Shown piece by piece: positions 34,358-46,433 of a DNA stretch of 62,000 nt (position 1 is its first letter; each line of letters starts with the position of its first letter). A program made the position numbers and the translations under genes. The notes under the pieces were generated by a model. It saw nothing but the letters and a program-made list of their open reading frames with translations, made no database searches and was not told where the DNA came from. The stretch is from the NCBI GenBank assembly GCA_014529385.2, contig CM043945.1:153141741-153203740 (forward strand), written 5' to 3'. The DNA comes from Adiantum capillus-veneris (Eukaryota; Streptophyta; Polypodiopsida; Polypodiales; Pteridaceae).

Positions 34358-35452
34358 CTAGTCACATTTTTCCTTGTCCGTCACCTCTCCGTAAGCCGTA
34401 CAATTATCAACTAGATATAGAGATTCTCTAGTGTCTTGCTCAAACATCGTGCAACCTTTCAAATGTAGGTCCTTTTTGAAAGTCTTATTCTTCAAGCCCT
34501 CAATGAAGAGAACTGATAATCTCTCATCCTGTGGTAACTCTCGTACATGACATCTCTCTATGTACTGTTTGAAGTGAAGCAAAGCTTCCTTCACTCTCTT
34601 GTTAATTTTCAGTTTGAAAGCATAGATCTGTGACTCGGTGTTGTGCTTGATTCCCCTTTTTCAGAACTCCTCTGTGAATTTTTGGAAAAGTTGTGCTATG
34701 TGTGGAAAATTATCTTTGTTTAGTGGTTGAAACCAAGTCAAGGTTTCTCTTTCCAATGTCAACCCAAATCCCTCATACTGTGTATGAAAGTCTGTAATTT
34801 GTTCAGCTCTCAAAACTTGCTTGAAGAGTGAGACATGAGCATATGGGTCCCCTGATCCACTATACTTTATCTTGACACATTGGTCCACTTGATATGGTCT
34901 TAGTCATTGTTGTGCTCCAGCCACCAATCTAACCAATTTGTGGTCTCTTGGAAAGATGTCTTTCACTCTCTCCTCTTGTCTTGGAGAAAATCCCGGTGGA
35001 ATCCTCTTTGACATGTGCTATGGCATCGTTAATGACTCAAAGCAAGTAGGGATTGGAGTACCCTTATATGTCTATCTTTCTAGGTCAATTGGATCAACAA
35101 ATTTTTACTCTCGTCCATACTTATCTACCATCAAAACTTGCACTCTGTGGGTATCTATATACATAACTGCATAGAGGTTCTTATGGAATGTCAACTCTCA
35201 AGCATAGGGTTCTACACACTTGTAGAAGGTATACGAATCTCCATTTGTGAACGTATACAATCCCTCATGAGCAACATCCATTGAACTCTCATGGCTTTGC
35301 TCGTTTGATGAATTTCACATTTTGTTTGTTGACCACAGGATGCCTCTCCTCTAGGGCTTCATCGATTCTCACTCTCGAAGGTATTGCAATGTTTGTTGCG
35401 GTTTGTATGTCGTTGAGTTGAGTAGAAAACCGTCGCGGTGGATGATTTGTCA
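34358..35452 (-). pseudogene. Ty3/gypsy gag fragment, minus strand
   Basis: A possible start at 35452 (MTNHPPRRFSTQLNDIQ) opens about 54 codons; a broken stretch follows. From 34888: KYSGSGDPYAHVSLFKQVLR, LTLERETLTWFQPL, FTEEF, then from 34594 KEALLHFKQYIERCHVRELP and LFIEGLKNKTFKKDL. These are retrotransposon gag motifs. It is in opposite orientation to the RNase H fragment at 33705, so the two were joined by rearrangement or come from different elements. Confidence 0.65.
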
Positions 35453-36428
35453 TGATAAAGGCTCATTAAAAACTCTCAAGATAGTCCTTGGCCAACCCAC
35501 TTTAGCTTAGTGCACTTATCCCTTTTTGCCTCTGGTTAGGTCTATTAGAAGTCAAGTCTTTGGTCTCTGAAAATTGGCCATGGGGTCCCCTAAAAATTTG
35601 AAATTAGGAAAACTAAAAAATTCAGTTCTAAAACCAAAACCAACTCTTAATTTAACTCTAAAATTCAACACTAGGTGTGTTCTATTGATAGCAAGCTTTC
35701 TTCCTAACTATACCTGGCTCAGTTTGGAGTTGTCTATCAAAAGTTAGAGAAATTTCGGTGAACTGCACTTGAAACAATGCTCAAAACAGTCTCACAAATA
35801 GGATACAAGAACTTTGGCTTGTATCTTAGTCTCAAACTTGAGATTTGAGATATACTCAAGTATATCTATAAGCTCATCAACTTAGATACCCCCACTATGA
35901 AGAGGTACATGGATTGGGATCCATAACCCCCTCTCAAATTCTGACTCTAAGTTTTGATAGTACCTAAACAAGGTTATATGCAGACTCTGTACTGATTTTC
36001 ATCAAATTTTGAGGTTGGGGGACATGGACCACAGTCCATGTTCAACCACATTTGGACTTGATCTCTTGGCAGCTTGTTACTCACTATGTACACAAGCTAA
36101 ATCTAAAAACAAATTGAATCTGAACTTGGTTTGATAGGTCAAATGGCCAACATTAGTTTTGCACGGTGGTTTTTATTATATCACCTAGTGTGCTGTCTTT
36201 TGATCCAAATTTGTTGATTTTCTTTTCCAAAATTGGGCTTGCGGATATGTTTCCTATGTGTGCACTACTGATTTGGAAAATTTCAAGTCAAGCTGTCACT
36301 ATGGAGACATGATTGCAATCCATGTTTGCAGGCCAAACTAACTTAATACCATCGGAATCAACATGATTCGTAGGTGCTAATGGTATCTTTTTTTTTTGGA
36401 TTTGGACCTCTCGATTGGAAATTAGGTC
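35453..36428. other. AT-rich sequence without a recognised gene
   Basis: No long frame, no repeat shared with other parts of the window. It may be leader/LTR of the adjoining gag fragment, but no LTR ends were found. Confidence 0.4.
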
Positions 36429-36945
36429 ACTAAGCCCAACATATGGGTTCATTGTTGCGCCACATGGAACCTACACCTTGAACTGCCTTCGATGATCCTT
36501 TTTGAGTACTCAAAGAACTCCCCCACAATACGTTTTTGGGCCCACTTCCCCCATGCTCCCATGTAATGACCGGAGGTCGGAATCACAAGTTGCTGAGCCG
36601 GGCCGGATTTTCACTGTATCGGGCCAATGCGATGCAAACCTCACCGCCCTTTGAATTCTCTGAGTTTGTCGTCCGAGGCCACCAAAAAAACGGGAAATGC
36701 ATCTGCAAGCACTCAACCGCCGAATGCCCCATTTTTTCTCCACACTGTAACTCGATGCTCCGGGCTCAGAATCACATGCCGTCAACTTTTTCTTACTCCG
36801 CATGATGAATGCTACCCTCTAGAATCCGATCGAGGCTCAAAAGATGCCAGATGGCACGTTTTTCAGTGTGGTCAAATGAGCTCAGACCCGGCCCCCAGAA
36901 AATCTTATAATGCCATAACTTGCTATCCAAAGCTCTGATTCACAT
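36429..36945. repeat. Dispersed repeat B, copy 2
   Basis: Matches 26741-27255. It ends at CTGATTCACATTCTGAGG, where copy 1 runs into repeat A. Confidence 0.85.
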
Positions 36946-38221
36946 TCTGAGGAGACAGGCATGCTCTACAACTTGAGCACTACACGCATATATATTGACA
37001 TCAGTTCGGGCCACCTGTCCCTAGTTTCCCTATCCGTCGGGGATCTGCCATATACTCTTTCTTTAAACTGCAATATCTTGAGCATCGAGGCTCCATTTGA
37101 CGAGCCGTCTAGACCAGCTTCTAGAGCACGCTAAACTATACATTCTACAGCTTTGACTTGGAATTTTGGACATCTTCATTTGCCATCCCATCTAGACCAT
37201 CCCACAACACTTTTGGCCTAAAAACAACTTTAAGCATACATTCCCGCTATCCTTTGGCTGCCAAGGGCCTTAGAACCTGCCCTAGCCTTCTGCACTGCAC
37301 TCGACTACTGCCTCTTCCTGGCATAAACCACCTGCTGGCTTCGACCAACTTTGGCTGCACCACCGCATATATGAGTCCATAGGGGCTTTTTACATGGAAA
37401 CCCGAAACCAGTAGAATACATACAAAAAAACATACCATAAACAACTCGACCTTGCAAACAAGGACACCAAGAGAGCCACCATCCAAAGCGGGCTGCCACT
37501 CCAACCTCAAGTGCTCCGGACATCAGCAAGTGAACCAACAATACACTACCAAAATGAAACTAAAGAAACACAACAAAAACAAAGATACCTTCACCCTAGG
37601 ACAAAGACTCACAAGATATCAAGGGGATCCACACTCCACTAGAGTCCACCATTCGTTGTGACAAGGTCATTTGAGGTCCTCCACACCGTCACGGAGCCCG
37701 CGAATGGAGAAGCACCAAGTCTTGACTGTCGAAGAGGTGCTCCAAAAAAACCTAGATTACTCTTACTTAATTTCTTTTTGGCTTCTTAAATTATGTTTTA
37801 GGATCACACACGTATTTTTCGCCAAAGAAGACCATAGAAGAGTGGTTGAAACAAAGTGAAAATTCACTATGGCCTACATAAGGCTATTGAAACGAATTTC
37901 ATAATAAGAGACTTTTTTGTGAGAGAGAAAAATAAAAAGTGACACTAGTATTTTAAAACATGGAATTATCACAATAAAATATTATGTTTTTTGAAAAAAA
38001 AGTGTAACAATGAACTATTATATTCCAAAAGCATAAAAACTAATATTTGATATAATACTCAATGCCCCTGTTTGAAGAGAGAGGTACACAAATGTCAACA
38101 CCCTCTCAAAAGGGCCTAAAAGAAAAGAAAAATTTTATTATTATTAGCTTACTATGTGGCACTAATCCACAAGCTTTATCCAATGGTCAACATGTGAACT
38201 TAAAATCCAATCCTTTACTAA
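36946..38221. other. No recognised gene
   Basis: Several short frames, none with a recognisable domain or a homologue in the window. The last 300 bp are AT-rich and form the left flank of transposon copy 3. Confidence 0.45.
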
Positions 38222-38260
38222 GGACTATTTATCATTAGGGCCAAAAACGACTCAAAAAGG
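38222..38260 (+). repeat. Left terminal inverted repeat of transposon copy 3
   Basis: GGACTA, a 4-bp extra stretch, then CATTAGGGCCAAAAACGACT and CAAAAAGG. The same string is found inverted at 49391-49426. Confidence 0.85.
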
Positions 38261-38680
38261 GTTGTTTGTTAATCTAAGGATTAAGGAATAGTCCAATAGT
38301 CATTTGACACATATATAAAAGTATGGCACTCTTGTCTCCTCTATTTTTGGGTTTTGGTGGTTCTATTTTGACGGAGAACGGCTAAATGTCTTGATCATAA
38401 GGCTGAAACTGCTATATTTAGGTGCTTTTGGCGAGTGAGCTCATTAAATTTGGGGCCTAAAGTAATGAAGTCTCATCTTTTATTCTATTTTCTATTTGAC
38501 AAAAGCGTTGTCAAAAAATAAGAAATCTATGTCAGAAGGCTCTCAAAACAAAGCCATTAATGACAAATCACCTACTTTTTTCAAACGTATACCTTTTTCA
38601 CTCTCTCTCTCTATTTTGTGAGAGGTTTAAGTCTTTCCGTCTCTATATTTTCTTTCTTCTTCTCTAATCTCTGAGTTTCC

Positions 38681-39942
38681 ATGGCGTCTTTTGCACGTCG
38701 ACCTTCACATAATATAACTTCTTGTGACTTTCATAACGTTAGAGAGGATGGTCTTTGGAAGTCCATATCTTTTTGTGCAAATGACTAGGTAACAATGCTT
38801 GCTTCATGCAAAGGTGTACACAGACTAAAGAGAACTAAACGTGATAAAGTAAAAAACCATTGGAAAGGTCGTCTTCTTGCTTTCAAAGTGACTGACAATG
38901 GCTGGCTAGCTAAGGTTCAACATGTGTAAAATGGCCAAGGAAATGGTGTTAGACTGGGAAGAACATCCCACACTGCATTCTTACTGTAAGTAAAAAAAGA
39001 CTTTTATTTGATACAATGAATTTTTTATTTTCCCATTGTTTTTTCTCATTTTTTGATTCCATTCCAGATATATTTCCTTCAACAGCTATGGAATGGCAGC
39101 CTGTGGAGAGTCTAAGTGGGACATTCAAAGCAATGCATAAAGGGATTGCAGATGCTATGTATGTTGACAAGCCACCTTACTTTTACAAAACAATGGATTT
39201 ATTCGTCTATTTTGTAGAATACAAGGTTCCATCACGAGAAGGTGCATATGGAGAACTACATCAGTTACCCGTTCCCACCATAAGTTCACTTGACTGGGAA
39301 GCTCCTGATGCATGTACTATATCAAGCTTCAAATCCAAGATCAAAGAAGACATCCTTAAAGCTATGTCTCCGAGTAGGATATCAAGAAGGATTAAAGTTC
39401 AATGGTTCTTGCCTATACATGTCTTTGTGGCATGTTTCAAAACAATGGACTTGCAGAGGACAAAGAAGATGTGGCTTAATAGAAGACTTTCTATGACTGA
39501 ACTGGATAATGTACTTGGAGATGGATGGAGTACCAAAGAAACTTTCCATATTGGCGATAATATTAGTTGTAGAGTAAGCCCAAATCTGTGTGTATCTCTC
39601 TCATATCAACTATGTCGTCAATCATTAGTTCTGGGCTACGACTATAGGAGATGGAGAAGCAAATTAGGTAGCTGGGTTCCTCTCGACTCTAAGGAAAACT
39701 ATCCAGAGTTTGAACTAAAGGTCACAGCCCATCCACATACCGAGTATAGAAGCCTTATAGTAACAACAAATTGGAGACTACATGATGTTAGAGATTCTCT
39801 TGAGTTTCTTGATGAAACATCTCCTAAGTATAGATTCAAAGTGGATGAAATTGTGGTGAGCACAATGATGGATAATTCAACCTCTTGCATCACATGGCTT
39901 CCCCCAAAAGGAGTTGTATTTGAGCCACTTGCAAAGAATTGA
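38681..39942 (+). pseudogene. Transposon gene A, copy 3
   Basis: The first exon starts with the ATG at 38681 (MASFARRPSHN) and has KNHWKGRLLAFKV and KVQHV as in the other copies, but contains TAG and TAA stops. An 82-bp intron (38986-39067, GTAAGT..TTCCAG) leads to YIFPSTAMEWQPVESLSGTF and an intact 290-residue frame to 39942: PYFYKTMDLF, KVQWFLPIHVFVACFKTMDL, LGDGWSTKE, and a C-terminal part with LIVTTNWRLHDVRDSLEFLD corresponding to the ubiquitin-like end of copy 1. Exon 2 alone is well preserved. Family unrecognised. It points inward from the left TIR. Confidence 0.6.
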
Positions 39943-40170
39943 CAAAACAAGTTCAATATTGTAATCATTGCATTTTGCAAATATATATTTCTTTTCTCTA
40001 CCTTATTGTGATCATTATTTATGTTGTTTTAAACTTACGTGACACCATGATACACATTTAAGAATCGATAGTTGGTATTAAGTATTTGAAGTACAAAATT
40101 ATGAATCACCAAAGGGTATATGTTCATATGGACAAAATGAACAAAAGTGTACAAAGATTTTGTGGAGTAA

Positions 40171-41765
40171 TCAATCATGAAACTCCACTTTTCTTTTTGC
40201 CTGAGAAGATTCTGCATCCTTTTTCTTTTTGTGTTTAGAAGGAGGTGAAAGTTCATGAGTGGGTGGTGGTGACTTGTGCTCCTCAGGGCTTGGCACGGGG
40301 GACTTGGCAGGGGTTGGTGCTTTGGGCTCCTTAGGAGTGGTTGGCTTGGGTGACTTGGCAACCTTCTTTGGCAACATGAATGGTAGCTTGAAAGGTGAGC
40401 TAGGTGCCTCCCCCTTATTGTTCTTAGTTGTACGACGCTTTTGAACCTTGAATTTCAATATTGAGTGGAATGGATGGCCCTTTGTATCTGCTCTTTTTTT
40501 GCAGGGCTCTTCTTCTTGGTGGGACTCTTCCCCTTGGTAGGACTCTTCTTGGCATGGCTCTTCGTTGTAGGACTCTTCTCCTTGTTATCCCTTTTCTTTG
40601 TTTGGATCTTCTTTGCAGGACTCTTCTTCTTGTGATCCATTTTTTTTTGCATCCAAACCCTTGGTGGCTCTACCTTTCTTTGGTGGCAAAGGAGATTCTG
40701 GATCATTTGGGTTTATTGATCTTTCCAAAACCATAGAAACAACCTCTCTCTCACCCACGTGACCCAAGACTCTGGATAGTCATGCAACTGAAACAAATAG
40801 AAAAAGGAATTAAAGGACATGAGTACATACATACATAGTTAAGAAATCAAAATAAATAAATGGCACATGAATATACACTTATAGTGAGTGTAGTCATCCT
40901 GCACCTTGACTCAATATATCTCCATGCATTGGCAAGCACCCTCCATCCACAAGATGTTGAGTCTGTTTGTAAAGGTACTTTTTTATTGTAGTACTTGAAA
41001 CCTTCTATATTGTAATCCTTATTTGTGGTACTCAGGTGACCAACAATAAGTTTGGCAGCACTCCAAGAAGACATCAATCAAAAAGCTACTAATAGAAAAC
41101 AATGGGCCATCAAGCATAGATCATACTTCATACTTACAGTTTCCTTCTCCCATGGATACTTGACAATGAATTCATAAATGTAATATCTTTCTCCAAAAGA
41201 TTGAAGATAATAAGACTCCAATGTCCTCTACAAAAAATAACAATTAGCTAGGAATACCAAAAAATGTAAAAAATAACATGTTAGGAGTTAAGATTTACCC
41301 TTCAACATAGGGGTATATTATGTAATTGCAGGTCAGTATGTTAAAATCTCCAAAAAAACTTGAAAGGATTCCTTGCTTGTTAAAAAGGCACCGTGTCACT
41401 AGAGGATCAAGTATGGAAATTTGCATAGCTATAGCCTCTGGAAGATCCCTCATAAGACACCTGAAAAAGAAAACACACCCCCCAATGAGTCCCTTGTGGC
41501 ACATGCACTAATAATTAGCAAAGGGGAAACACATACCTGAGATAGATAAAGAGTAGAGTATCACCAAGCTCAATGTTGGGGTTTACAAGCATACTTGTGT
41601 CTTGAGGGAATATGTCCAAGTACACCTCATCATCTCCAAACAAGGGGACATCCACCACCATTTGGCCTGTAAATTTTTCATAAAGAAGAGAGTTGGATGC
41701 TCATAAAGTTTTTGCTTGCTTTGTAAGGATATCATCCTCTGACATCTTGTCTTGCTCCCTCTCAA
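40171..41765 (-). pseudogene. Ulp1-like (C48) protease gene, copy 3, with H1-like SPKK tail
   Basis: Exons read on the minus strand: LLYEKFTGQMVVDVPLFGDD to LGDTLLFIYLR (to about 41537), then CLMRDLPEAIAMQISILDP to IIYPYVEG (41461-41302), then TLESYYLQSFGERYYIYEF (about 41230-41140). Splice sites are GTATGT/TTTTTCAG and GGTAAA/TGTAGAG; these joins keep frame. The next exon has KKVPLQTDSTSCGWRVLANA with the catalytic-type Cys at 40948-40950; the His-Trp of the family is not visible. The C-terminal part (40767-40171) is Lys/Pro-rich with KSPAKK, KSPTKG, KSPTKKKSPAKK and PKPTTPKEPKAPTP, a linker-histone-like DNA-binding tail, broken by frameshifts in T runs near 40645 and 40455. The first exon is in frame with the upstream H3-like fold. 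Confidence 0.6.
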
Positions 41766-41838
41766 ACTCCTTTCCTACTTTGATATCCTGGGCCTTTCTT
41801 GTCTCATACTCATGTGTAACATACTCAATGACAACCCC

Positions 41839-42331
41839 TCAATCTTTCTGCTGCCTGGAAGGGGGGATATTTAAAATTTGGAAGGCTTTAAGATCCTCTC
41901 TATGAATAAGCTCAAGAGCCTTATCAAACTTGTACCTCAACCTTGACACAAGCACAAAATCTTTGCTCAGAAGTGTGACCCTGTGAGCAAATGTAGCTGC
42001 AATGTAGCTATCATTCATAAAGTCTATGAGAAAATCTTCGGCAGTTTTCTGAAGGCACATCAAGGCTTGAGATTGCCACCTTATTGAAACAAAGGTTTTG
42101 ATATTCATCATGTTCACAAGTCTATCTGATATCTCTTTGACAACTCTCATGAAAGGTAGCTTTGGAATCGGTAGACAAGTAGACTTTTGTGTTTTTCTTA
42201 TTCCCCTTAAAGATTTGACTTGATAATTCAACCTTTTTTCTAGCAGTAGTCCTCTAACGAGGTTGTGGAGGTGGTTTCTCTGAATCATCTTTCTCTGGAT
42301 CTTTTGGGGCTTAGTAGACTTTCCTTGCCAT
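41839..42331 (-). pseudogene. Histone H3-fold gene, copy 3
   Basis: The ATG at 42331 gives MARKVY then a TAA, a short tail (PKDPEKDDSEKPPPQPR) and a frameshift near 42235. The fold then reads SLRGIRKTQKST, IPKLPFMRVVKEISDRL, IRWQSQALMCLQKTAEDFL and YIAATFAHRVTLLSKDF, aligning with H3 REIRKYQKST, RKLPFQRLVREI, RFQSSAVxALQEA and CAIHAKRVTIMPKD. About 20 residues (KALELIHREDLKAFQILNIP) follow the usual H3 end before a TGA at 41839. It is much more diverged than the copy 2 H3 and has an insertion in the alpha1/alpha2 region. The frame continues past the TGA towards the protease with only two stops. Confidence 0.7.
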
Positions 42332-42339
42332 TTGAGTCA

Positions 42340-43300
42340 CAAAGTACTTCAAAACACCGCACGACGCGATACGGGGGCAACCCACAATCTAGAACATCCC
42401 GCTATTGCATCGTATGTGAAAATACTAGGGTTGGTAGCACGTGGTGCGGAAAAATGGAAATACACCGGATGATGGGATAGGTGGGCCACCCACAGTCTAG
42501 GACATGTCGCTATCGCATCGTTTGTGAAGATGCTAGGCACAAAAGTGCGTGGTATGGAAACATAAAACGCTCCCGCACGACACGATAGCTGGTCTACCCA
42601 CAGTCTAGAACTTGTCCGTATCGCGTCGTATGTGAAGCTGTTGAGCTTGGAAAGGAATCATGGAAGGACACCGCATGACGTGATAGGAGTGACACCCAAA
42701 GTCTAGAAGACCTCCCTATTGCGTCGTACGGGATAGAAATAAGAAGCACTCCAAAAGTGCAAAAAATTGGGCAAGAAGGGGGTGTGCGGGTCAATGGGAA
42801 GATGCTAGAGGAAAGAGATAAGACGCACTTCGAAAGTGCAAAAAATTTGGCGGAAAGGGGATGTGCGGGTCGTTTAGAAGGTACGACACGACGTGAATGT
42901 GTGGTTTGGGGGAAGGTGAAAAATGAGCACGTGAGATAGATTTTTATACAACAGACCGTTCGTACGACGATCGTTGGAAGCATACCACATGGCACATGTG
43001 CATGGATGACGCATGTCCACAACGGTTATTTTTGAGCACCTTATACAAAGCTTGATCTCGACTTTTGTTGGTGTTGTACTTTTATTGGTCCCACACGACG
43101 CGATAATTTCCTTTGTTTTACTTCTCTCTCCACTCTACACATCGTCTTGGTTTCTCAAGGTATCTTTGTCTCTTGGTCCCTCATGACACGAGGGTACGCG
43201 TTTGCAAAGTCTGGGTGTGGCCTCTATCGCTTGGTTTGGGCTTCTCCCCACTCCACTAGTTAGTTCTCGCATGACGCGACAAGAACACTTTGCATGTTAT
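42340..43300. repeat. Tandem hairpin repeat array, copy 3 (period about 105 bp)
   Basis: Four clear units, marked by ACA(A/G)TCTAGAAC-like sequence at about 42387, 42493, 42600 and 42697. Each has a GCACGACGCGATA-like arm and a TATTGCATCGTATG-like inverted arm. Weaker arm copies continue to 43300 (CACACGACGCGATAA, CGCATGACGCGACAA). It separates the divergent H3-like and D genes, so it overlaps a bidirectional promoter region. Confidence 0.75.
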
Positions 43301-43433
43301 GGAACGTACCCCTATTGCTTTGTTTGGGCTGCTCTCTCCATCACTTTGGTCCGACGCGTCCTTGTCGATGTTTTGGTTCTTGGACTTCACCCTCTGCCTA
43401 GCTTCATCGATTTGGTTTTTTTTCAACCAAACC

Positions 43434-44969
43434 ATGAACGAAGGTCGGGAGGAGATTTTAGAGGAGAGTCCAAGTGAGAAGCTCTTGATTGCTGTGATGG
43501 ATGGTGGTGACATGGAAGTGTACACCAAAGCATATGAAATATTCAACCCTTTGTTTGATCTTGCAGTTATGAGACAATTTGAAGGACTATTTATCAGAAG
43601 AATTCAAAGAGTTTGAAGAGGCAGTTGAAGGCAAGTGTTTGGTTTTAGATGGTAAGACTTATTGCCATCTAACCGAATTTACTACTAGCTCAATTGAGAA
43701 AGGCAAAGTAACAAGGAGGTTTGGAAGATTTTCTAAGAAGACTTCCTTTATCTGTCCACCTACCATTTCTTGTCAATTGCATTCAAAGCCTTGCAACCTT
43801 GTTCCAAAAGAAGTTGCCTTTCTTTTGTTTTTGTTCCTTAAAGTTGACATGCAAGGCAAAGCTGATGAAGTGAAAGATACAGAAGGTAAAAAATAAAAAT
43901 GTTTCCACAGTTTTGCAGCTTGAGAAAAGTGAAATTCTAGAAGAGGAGGAAATTGATGTTGCAACTGAGGAGCAGGAGAGTGAAAATTTTGATGTGGCTC
44001 AATTTAGAGCTAGTACTATCATTGATGAGCCAACAGAGGAGGTAGAGGTGTCTGAGGCTTCCCTTACTCTTCCATACCTTCCCTACTTCTATATCAATGG
44101 AGAAGAGTATATCCCTCTCCATCATATCCAGTGTCTGCTTAATATGAGGAAGGACTACTGTATTGCAACCATTTTTGAAGCTTCTGAGGTGGCCAAAGAT
44201 TTTATTGACAGAGAAGAAGAGTCAAAAGAGGAGTTTTTGGCACTTGATCTTCAGATATCCAATAAAGATTTTCTTCCTGCTCCTGATGCACTTGCTCTAT
44301 GCATGAGAAGAGTGGAAGAGGAGAAACCTTCCCTCAAAGATGATGATTTTGAGAAGAGACTTGTTCAGTTTGGCATCCAATCTTTTGGCAGAGACTTTAA
44401 GCTGAAAGAAATTGGAAAGGAAGTTGACATAAGAGAGATGACTGGATCATGCAATCTCCTTCAAGAAAAAGTCATTGCCGAGGATGAGTTGCAAAAGATA
44501 GATTTAGTTTCACCTTGATCTCCCTTCTGAAATATTTTTTTTCCAAGTTTGTTTTAATTACTCATTATGTCTTGTTTTGCAAATTGAACTCCTTGACAAC
44601 GACAATTTTCTTGGGAGAGCTAAAGGCTCGAGAGGGAAAGCAATAGAGGGCACTTCAAGAAAGGATGCCTCCTCTCTCATGCACTATATGCCTACATTGG
44701 ATAGTGCCACCTTCTGTGCTTTTCACATGCAGTATTCTGAAGATGCTTAGTTGCCAATATTTTCCCTGAAGATATTGTCACGGTTTTTGGGGTACACTCC
44801 CCTTCAAATCAATGCAAACAAGATCATGCTACTTGAGAGAGCTGCAACACTTAGAATATCTGGATATGCTGCAGCATTCAATGCCTCAAGAGCAGGATAC
44901 TTTCTTTGCTACTCTAGCTATGCAGCAGTAGCTGAGGAGACAAATGTCAACCTTCTTGGGGGCTATTAA
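43434..44969 (+). pseudogene. Transposon gene D, copy 3
   Basis: The ATG at 43434 (MNEGREEILEESPSEKLLIA) opens a frame that shifts near 43580 into LKDYLSEEFKEFEEAVEGKC to 43895. After a small gap the main acidic exon, 43919-44518, has EILEEEEIDVATEEQESENF, PYFYINGEEYIPLHHIQ and KDDDFEKRLVQFGIQ. A last exon from about 44585 has FLGRAKGSRGKA, KDASSLMHYM, an in-frame TAG at 44748, LKILSRFLGYTPLQ and AGYFLCYSSYAAVAEE, matching copy 1 and copy 2. The frame ends exactly at the TTAA target of the nested element at 44970. Sequence after that element (KKKVLRYRGDMPRDM in another frame) may be the displaced C-terminus. Confidence 0.55.
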
Positions 44970-46289
44970 CACTAGGTTGGTAATGGGACACTTTTATGTC
45001 CTGTTAAGTGACCATTTTCCTTGAATTATATCAAGAGTTTCAAAATGGATTTTGAGGTTCTATCTATCTAGAAAGTTGTCTCACGGGCTGAAAAAAACTT
45101 GACATTTTTTTGGAATATCAATTCCATCTTTAACCTTGTCCTTGCACAACATTTCACAACCTAAACTGTGTGAAAAAACGGCTCCTGTTTTTGGCTTTTT
45201 TCAACTTTTTGCAATATACCACTCTAGAATTCATGTTTGTGAGGTATTTAATGCTAGAGAACTATCTTTAGTAGTCCTCAACATGTCTTGATGCTTCTAG
45301 GGATAAATAAATGTTAAAGTTGTAAGTTATGACCAAATTACAAAAATTGTCAAATCCTGTTTTTTAGCCAATTTTAGCTCTTCTATGATTTTTTTGGTGG
45401 CTTTCATGATATCCAAATGCAATTTTGATTTTCTATGTCGCATATTGTAACATAAATCTAATATTCTTTGAGTTTTGGGACACCTGTTACCCTATTTTGC
45501 ATAGTACACAACGATGGTTGATTTTTTCAATTATAGAAGAAAACGAAACATTCTAGTATATTAACTATAGCTTTTTCAATATTTCTAGTTTCTTGTGATA
45601 ACTATATGCATTTTGTAGGTAGTAACCATATCTAGTCATAAGGATCAAATTTGGCTAGTATTGAATAGTTTCTATGGGATTCTACAACTCATAATGTTGA
45701 ACCCAGTTTTTTCATGTTTGCTGTATTTAGCACTTCATCTTTGTCTCCAAGATTCCCCTTGGTAAGAGATGTATTATTCTTTTGACATGCTCCATTGATC
45801 CTTATGAACCTAAAGGACAACAAGGAACTAAGAAAACATGCATATATTATTTGTATTGAGCGTGGCTATAGAAACTTTGATGATAGGTTTGTAGATTGGT
45901 AAAAATTCAACTTTTTTGTACCTATTTCTTTTGGCAAAACAAAAAATAGTGAGTGAGAATCACTCATATGTTCTGATCACCAACCCATTGAAGTTAACTA
46001 GGGAATTTATCTCAAGCCCTACAAAAATTCCCTAATCTTATTTTTATGCAACAAAACATAAGAAATGACTGTTTTGATGAAAATGTACTGGTCCATCAAC
46101 TTTGGAGGCTTGTTGTGACCAAAAGATGAGAAATTTTACAAGTTTCTTATTTTTTCCATGTGTAGTAGGCCTTGAACTATAACCTCATGAAAGGATTTTA
46201 CAAAATGAGTGAATCTACTATGGTTTTGGAGGTCTTTTTCAAAACCGTGAAAGGACACTTTTATGTCCTGTTAGGTTACCAACCTAGTG
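44970..46289. mobile_element. Non-autonomous TIR element, 1,320 bp, TTAA flanks
   Basis: Perfect 14-bp terminal inverted repeats CACTAGGTTGGTAA / TTACCAACCTAGTG are bordered on both sides by TTAA (44966-44969, 46290-46293). Just inside each end lies GGACACTTTTATGTCCTGTT, itself nearly palindromic. The interior is AT-rich with no ORF of interest. Confidence 0.85.
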
Positions 46290-46433
46290 TTAAAGAAGAA
46301 AGTTTTGAGATATAGGGGTGACATGCCTAGAGATATGAAAAAAAATCAAAAAACTAATGTAAATTTGATATTTTTTTGCACCAAAATATCTTTTTTGAAT
46401 TTGGATCTCTTCAGAAAGATTCGGTACAAAGTT

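Noticed and set aside
44970-46289. Assignment of the 1,320-bp element to the CACTA (EnSpm) superfamily
   Set aside because: The ends do read CACTA..TAGTG, but the flanks share TTAA and no 3-bp duplication.
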